64,000 bases of DNA, from NCBI RefSeq assembly GCF_004127445.1, contig NZ_QEXM01000012.1, positions 1-64,000 on the forward strand, read 5' to 3'. This stretch comes from Streptomyces alfalfae. Lineage in GTDB: Bacteria > Actinomycetota > Actinomycetes > Streptomycetales > Streptomycetaceae. The translations under genes and the position numbers were made by a program. Positions 23,286 through 31,556 of this stretch are shown piece after piece. Numbering within the stretch: the first letter of the stretch is position 1; each line of letters opens with the position of its first letter. The notes beneath the pieces are model-generated. The model had not been told where the DNA came from, made no database searches, and worked only from the letters and a program-made list of their open reading frames with translations.

Positions 23286-24228
23286 TCACGACGCGTCGCC
23301 CGCGCGCGTGCCCTGCCTTGCTGTCGATGTGCGCCGCCGCGGCGTCGGCGAGCGCGTACCGCTGCTCGACCGGGATGTGCAGCCTGCCCCGCGCGATGAG
23401 GTCGGCGGCCTCGGCGAGGGCGTCCGGCACGCTCCCGGCCACACCGGAGAAGCGGACGCCGTGCTCCGGCGCGCCGAGATCGGCGATGCTGATCACCTTC
23501 CGCGGGTCCCCGGTCAGCGCGATGAGTTCGGGGAGCACGCCCGTGCCCGCGAGGTCGAGGGCCGCGTCGATGTCGCCGAGCCGGCGCACCCGCTCGACCC
23601 AGCCTTCGCCGTAGGTCGTGGCCATGGCGCCGAGGCCGCGCAGATACTCCTGGTTCGCGGCCCCGGCGGTGCCGATCACCGTGATGCCGCGCTCGCGGGC
23701 GATCTGCAGCACCGCCGACCCCACTCCCCCGGACGCGCCGCTGACGAGCAGCGTCTGTCCGGGCCGCACACCGACCTCGCGGATGACGCGCAGCGCGGTC
23801 TCCACCACCGAGGGGTAGCCGGCCGCCTCTTCGAACGAGAGCCCCTCGGGCATCCGGGCCCAGGCCGTCAGGACGGCGAACTCGGCGTAGGTGTCGATGC
23901 CTTCGCCGAAGACGTGGTCGCCGGCCTCGACCCCTTCGACGCCCTCGCCGACCTCGTCCACCACTCCGGCGGCGTCGAGGCCGACCCCGGCGGGCAGCTC
24001 GATGGGGTGGGCCTTGAGCATCTGGCCCTCGCGGATCCTCCAGTCGACGGGGTTCACTCCCGCCGCCCGCACGGCGATGCGTATGCGGCCGGGGCCCGCG
24101 TGGGGCGCCTCGACCTCTTCGAGCCGCAGGACGTCCGGGCCGCCGTATTCGCCGAAGCCCACCCTCTTCATGGTCGTGACGGTGTTCGCGCTGTTAGCGC
24201 TCTCGCTGTTCTCCATGACGTTCTCCAT
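23278..24228 (-). CDS. NADP-dependent quinone-oxidoreductase-like medium-chain reductase
   Basis: This zinc-free MDR protein has up to 316 residues and starts with the GroES-like domain (MKRVGFGEYGGPDVLRLEEV; AAGVNPVDWRIREG). The Rossmann fold follows, with LLVSGASGGVGSAVLQIARE binding NADPH. ATG 24216 has GGAG at the right distance and may be the true start rather than ATG 24228. Relatives reduce quinones or enones. It is divergent from a TetR gene across an AT-rich 70-bp gap, so it is probably repressed by that protein and induced by its substrate. Confidence 0.83.
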   Translation of the reverse strand: MENVMENSESANSANTVTTMKRVGFGEYGGPDVLRLEEVEAPHAGPGRIRIAVRAAGVNPVDWRIREGQMLKAHPIELPAGVGLDAAGVVDEVGEGVEGVEAGDHVFGEGIDTYAEFAVLTAWARMPEGLSFEEAAGYPSVVETALRVIREVGVRPGQTLLVSGASGGVGSAVLQIARERGITVIGTAGAANQEYLRGLGAMATTYGEGWVERVRRLGDIDAALDLAGTGVLPELIALTGDPRKVISIADLGAPEHGVRFSGVAGSVPDALAEAADLIARGRLHIPVEQRYALADAAAAHIDSKAGHARGRRVVII

Positions 24229-24239
24229 GGCAGCGACCG

Positions 24240-24299
24240 TAGCACTAACGGTTACGGTTTTGGAATCGTTGTTGTTTCGTATTTGCTAGTTTTACGTCC
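24240..24299. promoter_or_regulatory. AT-rich divergent promoter between reductase and TetR genes
   Basis: This is by far the most AT-rich stretch nearby. It holds direct ACGGTT ACGGTT repeats (24248-24259) and a -10-like TAGTTT at 24287-24292, only 7 bp before the TetR ATG, which suggests a leaderless transcript. The repressor's operator should lie here, but no clean palindrome is visible. Confidence 0.45.
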
Positions 24300-24893
24300 A
24301 TGACCGAGCCGATGGGACGCCGTGAGCGCAAGAAGGCGGCGACCCGCCAGAAGATCGCCGACACCGCCATGCGGCTCTTTCTCGATCGCGGGTACGACGC
24401 GGTGGGCATCCGTGACGTGGCGGCCGAGGCCGACGTCGCCGTCACCACGGTCTTCTCCCACTTCGCCTCGAAAGAGGCCCTGGTCTTCGAGCGGGACGAC
24501 GACTTCGAACAGCGCCTCACGCGGGCGGTCACCGACCAGCCGCTGATCCCCGCGCTGCGCCAGGAGATCCGGGCCATGGTGCGCCACTGCACGGCGGACA
24601 GCGCCGCCCCGGTCTGGCACATGATCGACGGATCACCCGCCCTGCGGCAGTACGAGGAGTCGATGAGGCTGCGGCACGCGGAGGCCCTGGCGGCGGCCAT
24701 CGCCGCCGGCCCCGGCCCGGACCGGACCACGACGGCGTGCCGGACCATCGCGCGGTTCGTCGTCGACGCCTACGCGCTGGCCCGTGAGGCGGCCGACCCG
24801 GACGCCGCGGTCGACGAGACCTTCCTGATGATCGAGGCCGCCTGGGAGGCCGCGCGCCCCGAGCGGGCCACCCTCGGCTCCGGCGCGGCATGA
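24300..24893 (+). CDS. TetR-family regulator, divergent from the reductase
   Basis: This 197-residue protein has a canonical TetR DNA-binding domain: RQKIADTAMRLFLDRGYDAV, then IRDVAAEADVAVTTVFSHFA and SKEALVF (residues 12-60). A variable helical ligand domain follows. ATG 24300 probably lies at or near the transcription start. The divergent arrangement with an NADP oxidoreductase is typical of repressors that sense the enzyme's electrophilic or quinone-like substrate. Confidence 0.83.
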   Translation: MTEPMGRRERKKAATRQKIADTAMRLFLDRGYDAVGIRDVAAEADVAVTTVFSHFASKEALVFERDDDFEQRLTRAVTDQPLIPALRQEIRAMVRHCTADSAAPVWHMIDGSPALRQYEESMRLRHAEALAAAIAAGPGPDRTTTACRTIARFVVDAYALAREAADPDAAVDETFLMIEAAWEAARPERATLGSGAA

Positions 24894-25100
24894 CCCTCCC
24901 CGCGGTCACGCCGTAGCCGCGCACCGCCTCTCTCGCCCCCTGACGCGGCCGTAGCCCAACCGAGTCACATCTCCGCCCAACACTCCCCCGCCCGGTGCGT
25001 CCGCGTGGCCCGCTCGTGGCGGGCCGACGATGTTGGTGACCGGTGTGTGTGCCGGTGCGGCGCGCGGCACCGGCCAGCCACGCGAGCGAGGGAGCCCACG

Positions 25101-26573
25101 ATGCCGGAACTGTTCGTCGACGGGGAGTGGACCAGCGCCGCCCAGGGCGCGCGGCGTGACGTGGTCAATCCGTACGACGCCTCCGTCATCCGGCAGGTCG
25201 ACGACGCGGACGAGACCGACGTGGACCTCGCCGTGCAGGCCGCGCGGCGGGCCTTCGACCGCGGGGACTGGGCGTCGGCGCCCACCAGGGAGCGGGCCGA
25301 CGTGCTGCACACGGTGGCGCGGCTGCTGCTGCGCGACCAGGAGGAGATGGCCCGCGTCGAGAGCCTGGACACCGGGAAGACGCTCGCCGAGGCCCGCATC
25401 GACATCGAGGACGTCTCCCACGCCTTCCGCTACTTCGCCGAGATCGCCGACAAGGACGGCGGCCGGGTCGTGGACGTCGGCCCCGACGTGCTGAGCCGTG
25501 TCACCTACCACCCCATCGGCGTCTGCGCGCTCATCGCACCCTGGAACTATCCGCTCCTCCAGGCCTCCTGGAAGGTCGCCCCCGCCCTGGCCGCGGGCAA
25601 CACCTTCGTGCTGAAGCCCAGTGAGACGACCCCGCTCTCCACCCTCCACATGATGCGGCTGATCGCCGAGGCGGGGACGCCCGCCGGGGTCGCGAACCTC
25701 GTGCTCGGCCCGGGCGCCACCGTCGGCGCGGCGATGTCCGCGCACCCCGACGTCGATCTGGTCTCGTTCACCGGCGGCCTGTCCACCGGGCGGCGGATCA
25801 TGGAGGCGTGCGCGCCGGGAGTGAAGAACCTCGCCCTGGAACTCGGCGGCAAGAACCCCAACGTCGTCTTCGCCGACTGCGACTTCGACGCCGCCGTCGA
25901 CCACGCCCTCGAAGCGTCGTTCCTGCACTCCGGGCAGGTGTGCTCGGCCGGTTCCCGGCTGCTCGTGGAGGACTCCCTGCACGACCGGTTCGTGGAGCGG
26001 CTCTCCGCCCGCGCGCAGGCCATCCGGCTCGGCAACGGCCTCGACCCGATGACCGAGAGCGGGCCGCTCAGCTCGGCGGAGCACCGGGCGAAGGTCGAGG
26101 GCTATCTCGACATCGCCCGCGAGGAGGGCGCCCGCCTCGTGTGCGGCGGCCGGCGTCCCGACGACCCGGAACTGGCCAACGGCTTCTTCCTGCTGCCCAC
26201 GATCTACGCCGACTGCGACCGCTCCATGCGCATCGTGCAGGAGGAGGTCTTCGGCCCGGTGGTCACCGTGGAGCGCTTCCGCGACGGCGACGAGGACCAG
26301 GCCGTGGAGCTGGCCAACGACACCCGGTACGGCCTGGCGGGCGGCGTCTGGACCAGCGACGCGAGCCGCGCCCAGCGCGTCGCGGCCAAGCTGCGCCACG
26401 GCACGGTCTGGATCAACGACTTCCACCCGTACGTGCCCCAGGCGGAGTGGGGCGGCTTCGGCCGCTCCGGCTTCGGCAGGGAGCTCGGGCCCACCGGCCT
26501 GCGCGAGTACCAGGAGGCCAAGCACATCTACCAGAACCTGCGCCCCGCCCCCTCCGGCTGGTTCAAGGGCTGA
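25101..26573 (+). CDS. betB: Betaine-aldehyde-dehydrogenase-like enzyme
   Basis: This 490-residue NAD(P)-dependent aldehyde dehydrogenase starts at ATG 25101 with GAGGGAG upstream. The hallmarks are present: PWNYPLLQASWKVAPALAAG, the nucleotide-binding KPSETTPLS, the general base in LELGGKNPN (Glu near 250) and the nucleophile in SGQVCSAGSR (Cys near 285). HPYVPQAEWGGFGRSG near the C-terminus resembles glycine-betaine aldehyde dehydrogenases of Actinobacteria. With the GMC oxidoreductase and the permease directly downstream it forms a choline-to-glycine-betaine operon, probably for osmoprotection or choline use. Substrate specificity is inferred from the operon. Confidence 0.85.
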   Translation: MPELFVDGEWTSAAQGARRDVVNPYDASVIRQVDDADETDVDLAVQAARRAFDRGDWASAPTRERADVLHTVARLLLRDQEEMARVESLDTGKTLAEARIDIEDVSHAFRYFAEIADKDGGRVVDVGPDVLSRVTYHPIGVCALIAPWNYPLLQASWKVAPALAAGNTFVLKPSETTPLSTLHMMRLIAEAGTPAGVANLVLGPGATVGAAMSAHPDVDLVSFTGGLSTGRRIMEACAPGVKNLALELGGKNPNVVFADCDFDAAVDHALEASFLHSGQVCSAGSRLLVEDSLHDRFVERLSARAQAIRLGNGLDPMTESGPLSSAEHRAKVEGYLDIAREEGARLVCGGRRPDDPELANGFFLLPTIYADCDRSMRIVQEEVFGPVVTVERFRDGDEDQAVELANDTRYGLAGGVWTSDASRAQRVAAKLRHGTVWINDFHPYVPQAEWGGFGRSGFGRELGPTGLREYQEAKHIYQNLRPAPSGWFKG

Positions 26574-26601
26574 GCGGGCACGGCGAGAGGACGGGCGAGA
26601 C

Positions 26602-28173
26602 ATGGACGACGAGACGGCGACCACCTACGACTACGTGATCATCGGCGGCGGCACGGCCGGCTCGGTGCTCGCGGCCCGGCTCAGCGAGGACCCCGCCTGC
26701 CGGGTGTGCGTGGTGGAGGGCGGCCCCAGCGACGTCGGCGACGACCGCATCCTGAAGCTCCGCAACTGGATCAACCTGCTCGGCGGCGAGTTCGACTACG
26801 GCTACACCACCGAGGAGCAGCCGCGCGGCAACTCCCACATCCTGCACTCCCGGGCCCGGGTGCTCGGCGGCTGCTCCTCGCACAACACCCTGATCAGCTT
26901 CCTGCCGTTCCCGCAGGACCTGGAGGAGTGGGTGGCGGCCGGGTGCGAGGGCTGGGGGCCCGAGACGATCCTGCCGTACCGCTCACGGCTGCGGAACACG
27001 ATCGTTCCGGTCGGCGCCGCCGACCGGAACGCCATCGCCAAGGACTTCGTCACCGCCGCGGCCTCCCGGCTCGGCGTGCCGGTCGTCGAGGACTTCAACG
27101 CCCGTCCCTTCACCGACGGCGCCGGCTTCTTCTCGCTCGCCTACGACCCCGAGACGAACAAGCGCTCCTCCGCCTCGGTCGCGTATCTGCATCCCGTGCT
27201 CGACCGCCCGAATCTGACGCTGCGTCTTCAGACCTGGGCCTATCAGCTGCTGCCGGACAGCGAGGGCCGCTTCACCCGCGTGCGGGTCCGCGACGCGCAC
27301 GGCCTGGTGTCGACGCTGGAGGCCGACGCCGAGGTGCTGCTGTGCGCGGGCGCCATCGACACCCCCCGGCTGCTCATGCTCTCCGGCATCGGCCCCGCGG
27401 ACCAGCTCCGCAAGCTGGGCATCGAGGTCCGCGCGGACCTGCCGGGGGTCGGCGAGAACCTGCTCGACCACCCGGAGTCGGTGATGGTGTGGGAGACCCG
27501 CGGCCCGCTGCCGCCCAACTCGGCGATGGACTCCGACGCCGGTCTCTTCCTGCGCCGCGACGCCGCGAGCGGCCCGCGCCCCGACCTGATGTTCCACTTC
27601 TACCAGGTGCCGTTCACCGTCAACACGGAGCGGCTCGGCTACCCCGTGCCCGAGCACGGCGTCTGCATGACCCCGAACGTGCCGCGCGCCCACTCCGTGG
27701 GCCGCATGTGGCTGCGTGGCGCCGACCCGACGCTCCACCCGGCCCTGGACTTCCGCTACTTCACCGACCCCGACGGGCACGACGAGCGCACAATCGTCGA
27801 CGGTCTGCGCATCGCCCGCGAGGTGGCCGCCACGGCGCCGCTCGACGAGTGGCTGCTGCGGGAGGTGGCGCCCGGCCCGGAGGTGACGTCCGACGCGGAT
27901 CTGTCCGAGTACGGACGCCGTGCCGCCCACACCGTCTACCACCCCGCCGGGACCTGCAAGATGGGCGCCGAGGGCGATCCGACGGCGGTCGTCGACCCGC
28001 AGCTGCGGCTGCGCGGGCACGACGGTCTGCGCATCGTGGACGCGTCCGTCTTCCCCACCATGCCGACCATCAACCCCATGGTGACCGTGCTGCTGGCCGC
28101 CGAGCGCGCGGCGGACCTCATCAGCGCCCGGCCCGGTCCCGGGGCCGCCGCCCCGGAAGGCGTGCACCGGTGA
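26602..28173 (+). CDS. betA: GMC-family oxidoreductase, choline-dehydrogenase-like
   Basis: This 523-residue flavoprotein opens with the FAD-binding YVIIGGGTAGSVLAARLSED and continues with the GMC signature RVLGGCSSHNTLI. The catalytic C-terminal region holds His in YHPAGTCKMG and the INPMVTVLLAAERAAD ending. GMC enzymes oxidise alcohols. Located 28 bp after an aldehyde dehydrogenase and overlapping the permease gene, it most likely oxidises choline to betaine aldehyde. Other alcohols cannot be excluded, because GMC substrate range is broad. Confidence 0.83.
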   Translation: MDDETATTYDYVIIGGGTAGSVLAARLSEDPACRVCVVEGGPSDVGDDRILKLRNWINLLGGEFDYGYTTEEQPRGNSHILHSRARVLGGCSSHNTLISFLPFPQDLEEWVAAGCEGWGPETILPYRSRLRNTIVPVGAADRNAIAKDFVTAAASRLGVPVVEDFNARPFTDGAGFFSLAYDPETNKRSSASVAYLHPVLDRPNLTLRLQTWAYQLLPDSEGRFTRVRVRDAHGLVSTLEADAEVLLCAGAIDTPRLLMLSGIGPADQLRKLGIEVRADLPGVGENLLDHPESVMVWETRGPLPPNSAMDSDAGLFLRRDAASGPRPDLMFHFYQVPFTVNTERLGYPVPEHGVCMTPNVPRAHSVGRMWLRGADPTLHPALDFRYFTDPDGHDERTIVDGLRIAREVAATAPLDEWLLREVAPGPEVTSDADLSEYGRRAAHTVYHPAGTCKMGAEGDPTAVVDPQLRLRGHDGLRIVDASVFPTMPTINPMVTVLLAAERAADLISARPGPGAAAPEGVHR

Positions 28174-29633
28174 CTACCGCGTCCGGCGTCCCGGAAGGCC
28201 CCGCGGACGCCGCTGCGGGGGAGGAGAAGTCGGAGTTCCGCAAGGACATGGGACCGTGGGCGAACTTCGCCCTGGGGTTCACCTACCTCTCCCCCGTGGT
28301 GAGCACGTACACCCTCTTCGGCACGGCCCTCGCCGACGGCGGCCCCCCGATGATCTGGGCCTTCGTCATGGCGGGCTGCGGGCAGTTCCTCGTGGCCCTG
28401 GTCTTCGGCGAGGTCGTGGCGCAGTACCCGGTCGCGGGCGGCGTCTACCCGTGGGCGCGGCGCCTGTGGGGCAAGCGCTGGGCGTGGATGACCGGGTGGG
28501 TCTATATGTGGGCGCTGCTCGTGACGATCACCAGCGTCGCGTACGGCGCGGGTCCCTACATCGCGATCCTGCTCGGCTTCCGGCCCACCGTGCACACCAC
28601 CGTGCTGTGCACGATCGCGCTGATCGTCATCTCCGTGCTCATCAACTACGCCGGGACGAAGGCCCTTTCGTGGGCGGCGCTGATCGGCTTCGGCGCGGAG
28701 CTGCTCGGCGCGCTCGCGGTCGGCATCATCCTGCTGACCACGCACCGCTTCCACGGCCTCGGGGTGCTCTTCGACGACTTCGGCGCGTCCGGTGACAGCT
28801 CCTATCTGCCGGTCTTCCTGGGCGCGGCCATCATCGGCTTCTACCAGTACTACGGTTTCGAGGCCTGCGGGGACGTCGCCGAGGAGGTCAAGCACCCCGG
28901 CAAGGTGATCCCCAAGGCGATGCGCCGCACCATCTACGTCGGCGGGGCGGCGGCGACGTTCACCTGTCTGACGCTGCTCCTCGCGGTCGTCGACTACCGG
29001 GCGGTGATCTCGGGCAAGGACACCGACCCGGTGGTCAGGGTCCTCTTCGACGCCCTCGGCGAGGCGGGCGCGCGGACGGTGATGGCGGTCGTCCTCATCT
29101 CCTTCCTGTCCTGCACGATCAGTTTGCAGGCCGCGGCGGGACGGCTGATCTACTCCTACGCCCGCGACGAGGTGATCATCGGTCACCGGCTCCTGCGGAA
29201 GTTCTCCGAGGCACGCGCGGTGCCCCCGTACGCGCTGCTGATCGCCGCGGTGGTGCCCGCCCTGATCGCCGTCGGCTCGCTGATCTCGGCGGACGCCCTG
29301 ACCTCGATCGTGTCCTTCGCGATCCTCGGTATCTACGGCGCCTTCCAGATGGTCGTCCTCGCCGCCCTGCGGGCCCGCCTCAAGGGCTGGAAGCCGAGCG
29401 GCGAGTACCGCCTGGGCCGCTGGGGCCTGGCGGTCAACATCGGAGCGCTGGCCTACGGGATCTTCGCCATCGTCAACATCTCCTGGCCCCGCAAGCCGGA
29501 GTCCCCCTGGTACGACAACTGGATCGTGCTGTTCAGCGGCGGCGTCGTGGTGGCCGCGGGGCTCGTGTACATGTTCACCACCCACCACTACGGGCGCAGC
29601 GACGCCCCCGCCGACAGCGCGGTGCCGGATTAG
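28170..29633 (+). CDS. APC-superfamily amino acid/choline permease
   Basis: This 487-residue permease starts at GTG 28170, overlapping the oxidoreductase stop. About twelve membrane helices are visible, beginning with MGPWANFALGFTYLSPVVST, the unwound first helix that binds substrate in APC transporters. The conserved ARRLWGKRWAWMTGWVYMWA and YYGFEACGDVAEEVKHPGKV motifs follow. Members of this branch carry choline, GABA or amino acids. In this operon the likely cargo is choline or a related quaternary amine. Its stop overlaps that of the convergent beta-propeller gene. Confidence 0.8.
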   Translation: MTTASGVPEGPADAAAGEEKSEFRKDMGPWANFALGFTYLSPVVSTYTLFGTALADGGPPMIWAFVMAGCGQFLVALVFGEVVAQYPVAGGVYPWARRLWGKRWAWMTGWVYMWALLVTITSVAYGAGPYIAILLGFRPTVHTTVLCTIALIVISVLINYAGTKALSWAALIGFGAELLGALAVGIILLTTHRFHGLGVLFDDFGASGDSSYLPVFLGAAIIGFYQYYGFEACGDVAEEVKHPGKVIPKAMRRTIYVGGAAATFTCLTLLLAVVDYRAVISGKDTDPVVRVLFDALGEAGARTVMAVVLISFLSCTISLQAAAGRLIYSYARDEVIIGHRLLRKFSEARAVPPYALLIAAVVPALIAVGSLISADALTSIVSFAILGIYGAFQMVVLAALRARLKGWKPSGEYRLGRWGLAVNIGALAYGIFAIVNISWPRKPESPWYDNWIVLFSGGVVVAAGLVYMFTTHHYGRSDAPADSAVPD

Positions 29634-30643
29634 ACCAGTGCCGAGACGTCCGGTTCGGAGCCGGTGCCGAAGCCGCCGACGACCGTCAGGCGGTCGAGGT
29701 CGACGACGGCGATCCGGTCGGAGTCGAGCAGGGACACATAGGCCAGCGCCCGGTCGGGATGGAACGACACGGCGGCCGGGATGCCGTCGAGCCGCAGGGT
29801 GCGCAGGGGCCGCAGGTCGGCGGTCGCGCACACCGTCAGGGTGTTGCCGACGATGTCCGTCACCAGGAGCCGGTCGTCGTCGAGGGTGTAGACCCGCAGC
29901 GGGTCGCCGCCCACCTTCCTGCTCCGCCGCACCTTCATGGTGCGCGCGTCGACGGCGACCAGGGCGGAACTCTTGCGGGCGCCGACGAACAGCGTCTTCT
30001 CGTCCGTGCTCAGGCAGCTGCTCTCCGGCAGTTGCCCCGGGGTCACCAGGACCGGCGGCGCGGCGGCGTCGTGCGGCCTGACGAGGCTCACCGTGTGCGA
30101 CAACAGGCCGGTGACATAGGCCCGTTCACCGTCGCGGCTGAGGGCGAAGAGGTGGGTCTTCACTCCGTGTGTCGGCACCGCCCTGACCGGCGCCCGGTCG
30201 GCGGCGGGGTCGTCGAAGCCGAGCAGCACCGCCTTCTCCTCGCTGAGCGCGTACAGCCGGTCCCGGTCGTCGATGCCCATGCCGTGGATGCGGTGGAACG
30301 GGCGGGTGTCGATGGTCCGGGCCAGGGACCGCTCGGCGAGGTCGATGACGAAGACGGCCGCGCCGCCCTCGCCGACGGTGGAGGCCATGCGGACGCCATA
30401 GTGACCGACGTAGGCGAACCGCCGGCGCGAGTCGACGACCATCTCGTGCGGGTAGTCGGGCAGGCGCACCGTCTTCAGGCGCCGGCCGGAGGCGACGTCG
30501 TAGAAGCTGACCGCGTGGCCGCTCTTCTCGACCACCAGCAGCACGTCGTCCCGGGGCGCCGCGGCGGCCTCGGCCGGCGCCGTGAGCCCTGCCGTCAGCG
30601 TGCCGCCGCCCGCCGCCTTGATCACCGTACGCCGCGTCACCAC
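29630..30643 (-). CDS. Secreted YncE-like beta-propeller protein
   Basis: This protein of about 337 residues starts at the tandem GTGs 30643/30640 (VVTRRTVIKAAGGGTLTAGL) with AGGA upstream. The N-terminal RR, hydrophobic stretch and AEAAAAP look like a Tat or Sec signal. The mature part is a seven-bladed propeller of short repeats (GHAVSFYDVASGRRLKTVRL, VFVIDLAERSLARTIDT, LVAVDARTMKVRR, IAVVDLDRLTVVGGF). Such proteins act as lactonases or as ligand-binding or surface proteins. It is co-translated with the secreted gene upstream (overlap at 30637-30643). Confidence 0.7.
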   Translation of the reverse strand: MVTRRTVIKAAGGGTLTAGLTAPAEAAAAPRDDVLLVVEKSGHAVSFYDVASGRRLKTVRLPDYPHEMVVDSRRRFAYVGHYGVRMASTVGEGGAAVFVIDLAERSLARTIDTRPFHRIHGMGIDDRDRLYALSEEKAVLLGFDDPAADRAPVRAVPTHGVKTHLFALSRDGERAYVTGLLSHTVSLVRPHDAAAPPVLVTPGQLPESSCLSTDEKTLFVGARKSSALVAVDARTMKVRRSRKVGGDPLRVYTLDDDRLLVTDIVGNTLTVCATADLRPLRTLRLDGIPAAVSFHPDRALAYVSLLDSDRIAVVDLDRLTVVGGFGTGSEPDVSALV

Positions 30644-31293
30644 GGTTTCCTGCTCCCCCCATTCCTCCACACGAATACGTCCTTGACGCCGTTCGTGTCG
30701 TCCGGCACGAAGTCCTCCTGGTCGGACCCGGCGAAGACGACGGTGCGCGCGCGGGAGTCCATGCGCGCGTCCACGGCGTCGGCGGGCCTGCCGTCCTTGT
30801 CCGGGGAGACCAGGACGTCGGTGTCGGTGCGCAGGTCGCGGATGTGTTCGGCGTCCTCGGTGGTCAGGACCGGATAGGTGTCGAGGAGGAGCTTCGTCCC
30901 GTGGGCCGACACCCCGTCCACGGTCACGACGCCCTCGGGTCCCGGCGCCTTCGCGTCCACGCGCCGGAGGACGCCGCCTCGCAGGTCGCGTACGAACAGG
31001 TCGGACCGGCCGTTGTCGTCCCCTCGTACGAGGTTGATGGCCGCTGAAGCGAAGGCGGCGACGCGGCCGTCGGCACGGATGACCGGCGAGCCGGAGGCGC
31101 CGTCCGCGGGGCCGCCGTCGACGGCGGCGCTGAGCAGTTCGGTGGCCGGCCCCCGGCCCGGCGATGGCGCGTCACCGGCCGGTGCGACGAAGGCCGCGGG
31201 CAGGGCCGCGGCCAGAAGCAGGACGGCGAGGACACCGCCACCGGCCGCCCGTACGCCTTCGCCGCTCGGACTCCTCCGTCTGGTTCTGACCAT
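30637..31293 (-). CDS. Secreted TolB-like repeat protein
   Basis: This 218-residue protein starts at ATG 31293 behind a GGGGGGAAAGC leader. A signal peptide (GGGVLAVLLLAAALPAAF, then VAPAG) precedes WD40/PD40-type strands: ADGRVAAFASAAINLVRGDD, SDLFVRDLRGGVLRRV, TVVFAGSDQEDFVPDDTNGV and KDVFVWR. The repeats resemble TolB propellers with calcium-like DDNGR/DDTNG loops. It is shorter than a full propeller and may pair with the downstream propeller protein it is coupled to. Function is unknown. Confidence 0.62.
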   Translation of the reverse strand: MVRTRRRSPSGEGVRAAGGGVLAVLLLAAALPAAFVAPAGDAPSPGRGPATELLSAAVDGGPADGASGSPVIRADGRVAAFASAAINLVRGDDNGRSDLFVRDLRGGVLRRVDAKAPGPEGVVTVDGVSAHGTKLLLDTYPVLTTEDAEHIRDLRTDTDVLVSPDKDGRPADAVDARMDSRARTVVFAGSDQEDFVPDDTNGVKDVFVWRNGGSRKPW

Positions 31294-31556
31294 GCTTTCC
31301 CCCCGGAAGGCGTGCGCCCCGGCCGGATACCCGGGCCCCGCGGGGATGCAAGCGCACACCGGGTGGCCGGGTCAATCGGGGGAACACGTACAGGTCGATC
31401 GGAGGAACACGAACCAGCCGTTTCCCGTGTGCCCCGGCGGCCCCTCGTCGGGACCCGGGCACGTCGCCCGACCGGACCCGGAGGACCGGTATATAGGCTG
31501 CTCACGGGCGCCTACCGAAGACTCGGCACAACCCAGCCCCTCGGCCTAGGAGATAC

